From assembly GCA_054601695.1 (NCBI GenBank), contig BAAHQB010000226.1, positions 62,001-126,000 on the forward strand: a stretch of 64,000 nt of DNA, in the 5' to 3' direction. The first letter of the stretch is position 1, and each line of letters begins with the position of its first letter. Both the position numbers and the translations under genes were made by a program. The DNA comes from Amorphochlora amoebiformis. Its lineage: Eukaryota; Cercozoa; Chlorarachniophyceae. The notes beneath the pieces are model-generated. The model worked only from the letters and a program-made list of their open reading frames with translations. It was not told the DNA's origin and ran no database searches. Positions 1 through 64,000 of the stretch are shown here, piece by piece.

Positions 1-265
1 GTATGTATAATTATACACGCAATTATATATTTTATTTATACATACACACATATATCTATATATATATATATTGTTTAAATATATATATATATATATATAT
101 GTTTATATATACACAGATACATCAATAGAGAGAGATAGATACATGTTTATAAACATGTAAAATATATATATACATATATAATATATATATATATATACAT
201 ATATACACATATTATATATATATATATATATATGTGTATGTGTATATATATGTAGATATACTTAC
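1..265. repeat. TA-rich array at left edge
   Basis: AT-only sequence dominated by (TA)n with short CA and GATA stretches. It directly follows the last visible coding exon of the minus-strand THUMP gene (donor GTAAGT ending at position 265), so it is most likely the next intron of that gene. I see no coding segment in it. Confidence 0.75.
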
Positions 266-12900
<12,635 letters not shown>

Positions 12901-12960
12901 CTTGCTTGTTGTTCCGTTTTTAAGCCCGTATACGAGAGAGAGTTCGTATTCTAAGCTGGG

Positions 12961-12978
12961 TGTGTATATCTATACGTG

Positions 12979-13010
<32 letters not shown>

Positions 13011-13029
13011 ATATATATATATATGTGTG

Positions 13030-13067
<38 letters not shown>

Positions 13068-13110
13068 ATCTACATATATATATATATATATATGTATAAT
13101 AATTTATACG

Positions 13111-13142
<32 letters not shown>

Positions 13143-13175
13143 CATATGTATGTGTATATATATATATATATATAC

Positions 13176-13211
<36 letters not shown>

Positions 13212-13324
13212 TTACTCATACTAAACTTACGTGAACTTTCAAATACAAGTACATACGCACACACACGCACACACTCTTTCAAATATACGTACACACACAC
13301 AAACAAACGCATATCATATCATAT

Positions 13325-13370
<46 letters not shown>

Positions 13371-13390
13371 TATATATATATATATATATA
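12961..13390. repeat. TA/CA array between the THUMP gene start and the next island
   Basis: Mostly (TA)n with CA- and ACGC-rich stretches at 13245-13320. No exon with acceptable splice sites is visible. Confidence 0.7.
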
Positions 13391-13399
13391 TTAAAATAC

Positions 13400-13502
13400 C
13401 CTGGTTCTAATCCATGTACTTGGGTTTTATACTCCGTTATCCCATCAACACTTTTTTTCTTCACACCTCGACGCCATCCTGACCAACCCCCTCCCCCCCC
13501 TT
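13400..13502 (-). CDS. Possible exon of the minus-strand gene at 14503
   Basis: A TA-free island bounded by GACAG on the acceptor side and GTATT on the donor side. One minus-strand frame is open throughout and reads GWRRGVKKKSVDG and then ITEYKTQVHGLEP. A run of C bases (13493-13500) lies at its 5' edge. It may be a downstream exon of the gene starting at 14503, or a separate gene; no family is recognised. Confidence 0.35.
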
Positions 13503-13620
13503 CTGTCTTGGCCTCTTTTGTTTTCCTTTCTGAAGTCTACGTATCCATTTATGAGCAATATTTGAGTTGTGCTGTATTTGTATGTGTGTATGTATATCTG
13601 TGAATGTATATGTATGTATG

Positions 13621-13686
<66 letters not shown>

Positions 13687-13753
13687 GTGAATGTATATGT
13701 ATGTATCTATATATATATATTGAATATATATAAATATATATATATATATATGT

Positions 13754-13803
<50 letters not shown>

Positions 13804-13820
13804 TTGTATATATTTATTAC

Positions 13821-13886
13821 CCCAGGGTCTCGATGACGTCGAAACACCATGTAAGAGGTTATCTCCCCCAGGATACTGCCTTGAGG
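13821..13886 (-). CDS. Possible exon of the minus-strand gene at 14503
   Basis: A 66-base island between CATAG and GTAATA. Two minus-strand frames are open: phase 0 gives [20 protein letters not shown], and phase 1 gives [18 protein letters not shown]. Splice phase alone cannot choose. It is a real exon by its borders and by its composition unlike the flanking TA arrays, but the product is unknown. Confidence 0.4.
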
Positions 13887-14209
13887 CTATGTATATAAGA
13901 AAATGTATATACGTATATGTATATATGTATATATACATGTAAAATATTATATAGAATATATGTGTGATATATATATACATATATACATATATACACATAC
14001 ATATACATACACATACACACACACACACACACATATATACATATATATATATATATATATATTATTTATATACAAATATATAACAAAATATTGTCCAACT
14101 GAAGCCTAATGTAAAAACAAGTTAAAACGGGCATTCTATAATTTAAGAATGCCTGGATTGTACACAAATTTCACGCGAATCCATCCGAAGGCCAACCTGA
14201 TCTGCAAAC

Positions 14210-14503
14210 CTACTGCATGTTCCGAGCCGCTGCCCGTATAATCGTTCGCAGAGCCGTCCGCCCTTTCGCCTGCAAGTTCGGCCACTGTATTCCGCCCGGA
14301 GGCACGAAAGATATTGGCTCTCCGATTGAAGCGCACATCCGATAATCATGGTCGGCTTCCACATACACAACCCCTCCGATAAAGGCGAAAAAATTAAAAA
14401 AGAATCTCATTACTGCTGTCCATGCGACGTCCACTATGTGTCCCTTTCCCCCAGTAATCTCCAAAGCCTGTATTTCCGACCCCTTTGACTTGCTGTCCGC
14501 CAT
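14210..14503 (-). CDS. Small hypothetical membrane-type protein, first exon(s)
   Basis: Open from ATG 14503, reading MADSKSKGSEIQALEITGGK, then HIVDVAWTAVMRFFFNFFAF, a likely single membrane segment near residues 24-43, and stopping at 14210 after about 97 residues. GT and AG dinucleotides inside (for example GTATGT after GGGGTTGT, and TACAG before TGGCC) mean it may be spliced into another C-terminus. The Ile-x-Asp-x-x-Trp...Phe-Phe helix is faintly like selenoprotein K, but I cannot support that assignment. It starts 106 bases from the divergent plus-strand gene. Confidence 0.45.
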   Translation of the reverse strand: MADSKSKGSEIQALEITGGKGHIVDVAWTAVMRFFFNFFAFIGGVVYVEADHDYRMCASIGEPISFVPPGGIQWPNLQAKGRTALRTIIRAAARNMQ

Positions 14504-14609
14504 CGCCTTTCGCCGAGGAATTATTTGTATAGAATCCCCGGGACTTCCTTCAGATCCCCGAGATTCTGGATTCCGTCGTCGAAGAATATTAATTCGGTAA
14601 ATCTGGGAA
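14504..14609. promoter_or_regulatory. Short divergent intergenic region
   Basis: A 106-base, TA-array-free gap between two head-to-head start codons (14503 minus, 14610 plus). It presumably holds both 5' UTRs and a shared promoter. No recognisable core element is visible. Confidence 0.4.
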
Positions 14610-26054
<11,445 letters not shown>

Positions 26055-26068
26055 AGTTATATATGTAT

Positions 26069-26111
<43 letters not shown>

Positions 26112-26212
26112 GTATATATATATATATATACAGATATCATTATTTTTTAAAAAATAGTTATTATATATATTTCTACACACATATAAATTATATTTATTTT
26201 ACATATATACAA

Positions 26213-26268
<56 letters not shown>

Positions 26269-26326
26269 AATGTACTAATTACACACACACACACATACAT
26301 ATATATATAAATATATATATATATAG

Positions 26327-36077
<9,751 letters not shown>

Positions 36078-36641
36078 CCCGAGTACCATCTACACCATTA
36101 CTAGATTAGTGCCACATCATCACCATTTTCTTGCGTTGAAGACATTCACTGTGCAGATACGCAACGAGTGCTCAATTATTCAAATTGTATAAATGATTTC
36201 AGCTTATTAATCAGTAATCATTGAAGTATTGTGAGTCAGTATGGTAGATTCCAAATGATTGAAGACGTCATGGTCTAAATTTAAATTTTACGAATTCTAC
36301 TAATCCTAAATCTGATTTTGAAATGTAAATTATAATTTATTCTAGTTATTCTAGTCATTGTCTTGAGCACACTGAACATAATATCATAATTAATTAATAT
36401 TTGAAACCTTATTACCCTGATTAAATAGAAATTCTCGCCTAGCGCCTTGAGTCATTACTGCGGTGCTCCCCTAGCAGCCGCAGCAAGCCCCTACTAGCCT
36501 ATACTCTAGATGGTAGACTTGACATCCTAAATAATCCCAGCACAATGCGTATGCTCTCACTCAACTTTGACTCAATCGGGTACCCCTGATCTGATTGTTG
36601 AGAACGCTTCTACAGTTTTCTAGGTATATTGTTGAGTGTTT
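36078..36641. other. Convergent intergenic region between ALKBH6 and FARSB
   Basis: A 564-base region of ordinary composition without TA arrays or exons, holding both 3' ends (ALKBH6 stop at 36077 plus, FARSB stop at 36642 minus). No clear AATAAA polyadenylation signal is visible for either gene. Confidence 0.7.
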
Positions 36642-48324
<11,683 letters not shown>

Positions 48325-48609
48325 GTTGGCAACTGCCTAACCACGCACGCAACTGGGGTCTGCCTGACGCAGTGGGAGACTTGCCCGAAGCTTCTCCCGG
48401 GGATCTCTAAACAAACGAATGTGACATTTCTTCCTTGTCACACAGAATTCCCGTGATATATGGCTATGTCACAATATCTCGTGACGTTACGTTGTAATCC
48501 AAATGTCACGCGTGAAAGTCACAGTGACAGTGTGTACCCCTTCTTCGCGATTCCCCAGGGCGAAGGCGGATCGGAAGAAAGCCAGCCCCGTTTTCGCGCG
48601 AGCACTACC
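48325..48609. promoter_or_regulatory. Divergent FARSB/aminotransferase promoter with GTGAC/GTCAC motif cluster
   Basis: A 285-base TA-free region between head-to-head start codons. Between 48420 and 48530 it has many copies of GTGAC or its complement (AATGTGACATTT, CTTGTCACAC, ATGTCACAAT, CGTGACGTTACG, AATGTCACGCGTGAAAGTC, ACAGTGACAG), including a CRE/bZIP-like TGACGTTA. An ATG at 48460 extends the plus-strand frame but is judged to be 5' UTR. Confidence 0.5.
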
Positions 48610-59814
<11,205 letters not shown>

Positions 59815-60780
59815 TGTGTATGTGTACGATTTATGCTGAACATCAAATCAGGCATAGGAAAAAGTGCTCGAGTTTGGAGATGAAGTAAACGGCCTTGGTC
59901 TAGTTAGTATCCTTTATCTACAGAAAACCAGTCGGATAACAGGTCTCAAGCTCCTGTGTCTAGTGTATGTCCTAGAGATCTGCAGCTGAGATTTCGCCCG
60001 ACGATCATGACTCATGAGTTGATAATTTCTAGTGTGCATATAAAAATTAGAAAGAGCTAGATATATATAATCTGATAGTCTAGATAATGTCTAGAATCTC
60101 CAATCATGTCATGATCATCGATTCTCTGAATGGAATAGTCCGTAGACCTAGTCTATCTAGTACTCTAAATATCTCTAGTATCTACTAGATCTAGTATCTG
60201 GAGTATATCCCAGGTATCACTAGATCTACTAGATCTATAGTCTAGTAGTAGTGTCTACTAGCTCTAGTAGCTCTAGTAGCTAGACTAGTAGCGCTAGGTC
60301 TAGAGTGTCTAGAGTCTAGAGAGTGTCCAGAGTGTCTATCCACTAGATCCACTAGATCCATGCACTAGATCTAGTAGATCAGTACTAGTAGATCTCGTAC
60401 CATTTTTTTTTATCAAATTCCAGAATTTTCACGTAATAAACTGACAGTGATGAGATCATAACAACTTTAGATCTATCACGGGTGATACTGATGATATATG
60501 CCGTATGCTACAACACAGCCAGATTCAACTGATAGACTGTGAGATCTCAGTCCAGTAAGGTGCCTTAGCGTGAACCTCCCTGCTCCTGAAGACAATGGAA
60601 TGAGAAAGATTTCGTACATATTGAGGAAATTATAGAGCTGGATAATGTACCTGCACCATCCACTTCGCTCTGATTCTAAAGTAGTGTTTTTTTCTCTCCT
60701 CCATCCATTGGGACCTACCAGAGAAATTTTCAGAAATTATGCTAGGGTTGACGTGTGTGACCAAGTACAAAAATATACAT
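59815..60780. other. CTAG-dense intergenic island between TAT and SIAH
   Basis: About 960 bases of ordinary composition without an exon I can place. From 60050 to 60395 the tetramer CTAG recurs very densely inside near-palindromes such as CTAGATCTAG and CACTAGATCC. The open frame at 60645 has no recognisable features. Confidence 0.55.
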
Positions 60781-60799
60781 ACATATATAATATATTATG

Positions 60800-60850
<51 letters not shown>

Positions 60851-61004
60851 ACATGTTTATATGCCAATATGTGTATATATTATTGAGATTAGACACATAT
60901 GTACATGGATAGGTAAAACTTATATACATACAAATATGTATATTAGATGCATATAGATTTATATAATACATTATACATACATATATGTATATATATATAT
61001 ATAT

Positions 61005-61075
<71 letters not shown>

Positions 61076-61195
61076 AATATATATATTGAAGGTTTTAAGT
61101 ACATTTCTAAATCTACATTCACATAATCTTTATTAATACACACATACACACACACACACAAATATATATATACATACATATATATATATATATAT

Positions 61196-61255
<60 letters not shown>

Positions 61256-61309
61256 CATATCTAAATTTATATGTGTAAATGCACATGATATATATTAGAT
61301 ACATGTGGG
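60781..61309. repeat. TA array at the 3' side of SIAH
   Basis: (TA)n broken by one AT-rich stretch with CACACA (61136-61161). It reaches to within about 60 bases of the SIAH stop codon and holds no exon. Confidence 0.75.
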
Positions 61310-62330
61310 TTACCTCCATTTGCGAATAGGAATGATGTAACTCTGACCGTCCTGAATCAGCCTCTTAACGTTCTCGTCCATAATAAGCTTGGAATCGAGT
61401 CGTGGTGGCTTAATCGTGAACTTAATTGACTGATCCTTCTCCAGAGGGATAGTTAGCTCCATGATCAACCGCAGATCCTGAGCAGCCGCCTCCGTGGTTG
61501 GTAGCCATACCACAACCAGGTGAAAGTGATCTTCTTGCCGGCTAATACTGACGTAGTAAAAGCGATCCACAGATGGGAGGAAAAACGTGGCATCCTTCCC
61601 TCGTTGCCAACATCTCTCTTTGGTCTCGTAGCTCCAGTAAACGTCAGATGTGTAATTCTGAGGGAGATACATAAGCTGTTAGAGAATTAAATCGAATGGT
61701 GCTCGAGCTATATACCAAAGCGACACGTCGGACGACACAGTGGGAGTTGAGGTGTTCAAGTAGCTCAGAGGGAGGCCCGAACCATGTACACGTTGGATAG
61801 CACCTGCATCCACAACTGTCAGGAAATCTCTACGCAATAGTAGGGATTGCTTACCGATGGAACAAGCACTTGATCGGCCGATGGACGCATAAACGTCGGT
61901 GCGCGGACCTGGCACTACCCCTACCCTGGGAAAAAGGTCACTTTCACTTTCAAATTTAAGACAATGGTTTCAAGCCCGGTTTCCATACCTTGAAGTCGCA
62001 GCCGTACTCTCGAAACCTGCATGGCAGCACGGTATGGGTTATGACGTGTTCAAGAGCACGATTCCTCGCTCCCTTCAGGGGAGTACGGCAAGAAGGGCAC
62101 TTGTTCTTTATCTTCTCATAACAGGTCTCGCACAGAGAATGGCCGTTCGCACAGACGAAGACCTTAAGAGTGTAGCAATTCATGCAAATTGGGCATTCCA
62201 GTTGAGAGGCGAGGCTCTCTTCGTCTGAAGACTCGGCCTTCATGTTGGAATGACGCTGAGATCTTGATTGCTTATTCCCACGGCCGAAATTCTCCTTCTC
62301 GTCCGTCTTGAACTGAAATCCTCGCTTCAT
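61310..62330 (-). CDS. SIAH/Sina-type RING E3 ubiquitin ligase
   Basis: RING ligase with SIAH-type zinc fingers and a TRAF-like substrate-binding domain. Exons: 62330-61989, 61925-61855, 61815-61716, 61675-61310, giving 292 residues against 282 in human SIAH1; introns are 63, 39 and 40 bases. The RING is at residues ~46-81: ECPICMNCYTL, GHSLCETCYEKI, KCPSCRTPL. First finger: LPCRFREYGCDFK, then after the join ...HRRLC, with exactly the C-to-H spacing of human SIAH1. Second: KCLFHRCGCRCY then TWFGPPSELLEHLNSHC. The C-terminal domain (YTSDVYWSYETKERCWQRG, FYYVSISRQEDHFHLVVVW) ends IPIRKWR. An alternative acceptor 18 bases later (exon from 61657) would be in frame. It shares a 216-base divergent promoter region with U1-C. 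Confidence 0.93.
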
Positions 62331-62546
62331 TATTCTGCCGAAAGAAGGGAAGAAAACTTAGCACAGAATAGAAGAAGGGATTAAAATTCGATTCGATTAC
62401 TTGGAGGAACTGATCTTGGATGGCCTACACGACTCTGCAGTCGGTCTTTTCAACGTCCCCCCTTCTTCCGCGAAATTGCACGATTTCGAATTATATTTTC
62501 GGCTTCTGTTGCCGCCACCTCGGATACCGCACATCAGACACCGCAC
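62331..62546. promoter_or_regulatory. Divergent SIAH/U1-C intergenic region
   Basis: 216 bases without TA arrays between start codons 62330 (minus) and 62547 (plus). It contains GATTAAAATTCGATTCGATT and two CGAAATT motifs but no certain core promoter element. Confidence 0.45.
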
Positions 62547-62933
62547 ATGGGGCGCTTCTACTGCGACTATTGCGACATCTACCTTACCCATGACTCCCAG
62601 GCGGGTCGAAAGCAGCATATGCATGGAAGACGACATCAGGAGAACGTCCGCCAATGTATGTTTCTCTCTCTAATAAAATTGCCCCAATTTACGAAATCTT
62701 TTATTCTTCCTTCAGATTACTCCCAGTTCCTCTCGCCCAACGCCCTAGCCCCGCCGATGCTCATGGGAGCGATCCCTGGAATGCCTCCAGTGCCACTCAT
62801 ACCGCAAATGCCTTTCATGCGACCTCCTTTCCCTGGACCTCCATTCATGCCTCCTCCAGGTGGGATGCCGCCGTATGGGATGGGGATGCCCCGACGTCCT
62901 CCTGCTCAAGGCGCGCCGCCTAGGAAGCCCTAA
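62547..62933 (+). CDS. U1 small nuclear ribonucleoprotein C
   Basis: U1-C stabilises pairing of U1 snRNA with the 5' splice site. Exons 62547-62655 and 62716-62933 give 108 residues. The N-terminal matrin-type C2H2 finger is intact: [14 protein letters not shown] then [16 protein letters not shown]. Removing the 60-base intron GTATGT...TTCAG creates QYYSQF, the counterpart of the family's YYQKW. The rest is a Pro/Met/Gly-rich tail ([25 protein letters not shown]), normal for U1-C but shorter than in human. The intron is a multiple of three with no stop in frame, so the retained form would also be translatable but disrupts the helix after the finger. Confidence 0.95.
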   Translation: MGRFYCDYCDIYLTHDSQAGRKQHMHGRRHQENVRQCMFLSLIKLPQFTKSFILPSDYSQFLSPNALAPPMLMGAIPGMPPVPLIPQMPFMRPPFPGPPFMPPPGGMPPYGMGMPRRPPAQGAPPRKP

Positions 62934-63050
62934 GATGGTTCGCTGAATATCTGAATATTTGGGATTATTATTGAGTCGTTGAGGTGAAATTTTTTGGTGG
63001 AATGTTAATTGCAATAATATCGTATGAACATATGTATACATTAAATTCAA
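62934..63050. other. 3' flank of U1-C
   Basis: About 115 bases of AT-rich, non-repetitive sequence between the U1-C stop and the next TA array. It is likely to be the 3' UTR. Confidence 0.5.
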
Positions 63051-63565
<515 letters not shown>

Positions 63566-64000
63566 ATTGGTGCAAAAATAAATACTAGAAATATACATCA
63601 TGTGTAATGTCATATTGTATGCTTATGCTGGATACTATGTAACAGTCATAATCAACGATTATTACAACTGTATTACTATCCGCCTTTACGGATCTAGACT
63701 CTAGTCTAGCTGCTATTACATACTCTAGATACTATGATAACCGACAATACTAAATCATTACGTGATCGCGATTGTTTAACATTATACGTCTGTGAACACG
63801 TCTTCTTCTCCGGTTTGCGTTTCAATCTCTAGAATCTATATATATATATATAGACACAGTGAACATACTGAGCTATAGCTAGGTAATAGTACACTAGATA
63901 TATGTATCACGTACACCGAATCGTCACATAATCAACCCAAACACGGTCTAGACGGTAGCGACTACTTCGCGCGATCGCCACAATTGGGCCAGGCTCCGGT
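63566..64000. other. Right-edge region of ordinary composition
   Basis: About 430 bases, mildly CTAG-rich (GATCTAGACTCTAGTCTAGC near 63690), with one short TA run at 63838-63852. I see no exon with acceptable borders and no recognisable product. Confidence 0.5.

Noticed and set aside
14210-14503. Selenoprotein K homologue
   Set aside because: Only a loose Trp/Phe helix resemblance; no Gly-rich tail with an in-frame TGA and no visible SECIS element.
48460-48609. Earlier start codon for tyrosine aminotransferase
   Set aside because: The extension reads through the GTGAC motif cluster, has no family resemblance, and the frame from 48610 gives the expected N-terminus.
62656-62715. Unspliced U1-C reading
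   Set aside because: Open, but the 60 bases have clear GTATGT and TTCAG ends, and splicing creates the family motif YYSQF.

Overview
This is an intron-rich nuclear segment from a eukaryote whose introns are filled with simple repeats, above all (TA)n, with smaller amounts of (CT)n/(GA)n, (CA)n and telomere-like TTAGGG/CCCTAA arrays. Almost every long open frame made of alternating Ile/Tyr, Arg/Glu, Ser/Leu or Asn is the translation of such an array and is not a gene. The real coding sequence sits in short islands of 9 to 290 bases. I joined these by GT-AG junctions, by splice-phase continuity and by resemblance to known families. The lineage cannot be fixed from the sequence. TTAGGG-type repeats, a SIAH-type ligase, a hAT-like element with a BED finger, and 39-64 base introns beside kilobase TA introns suggest a protist or other compact-exon eukaryote.

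Layout. 1-12.9 kb: a minus-strand THUMP-domain RNA guanine-N2-methyltransferase (THUMPD2/3-like); its catalytic C-terminus runs off the left edge. 13.4-14.5 kb: a short minus-strand gene of unknown function, head to head with 14.6-26.05 kb: a plus-strand protein with an apparent signal peptide, an EF-hand, a PAN/Apple-like cysteine module and a beta-rich C-terminal region. 26.3-36.08 kb: plus-strand ALKBH6-like Fe(II)/2-oxoglutarate oxygenase. 36.6-48.3 kb: minus-strand FARSB (cytosolic phenylalanyl-tRNA synthetase beta), resolved into 20 exons encoding 597 residues. 48.6-58.8 kb: plus-strand tyrosine aminotransferase in at least 16 exons, divergent from FARSB. 61.3-62.3 kb: minus-strand SIAH-type RING ubiquitin ligase, divergent from 62.5-62.9 kb: U1 snRNP protein C.

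The most unusual signal is a recurring architecture. In more than twenty introns, the exon edge together with its own splice site is tandemly copied into the neighbouring intron, one to seven times, as decaying cassettes separated by TA arrays. In addition, all four telomere-like arrays start exactly at a 5' splice site, and in two unrelated genes the intron order is donor, CCCTAA array, CT tract, acceptor. A 920-base hAT-like element lies in a FARSB intron, and a tRNA-related SINE-like family has three copies. The genes are housekeeping genes (RNA modification, translation, amino-acid catabolism, ubiquitylation, splicing) and show no sign of forming one pathway.
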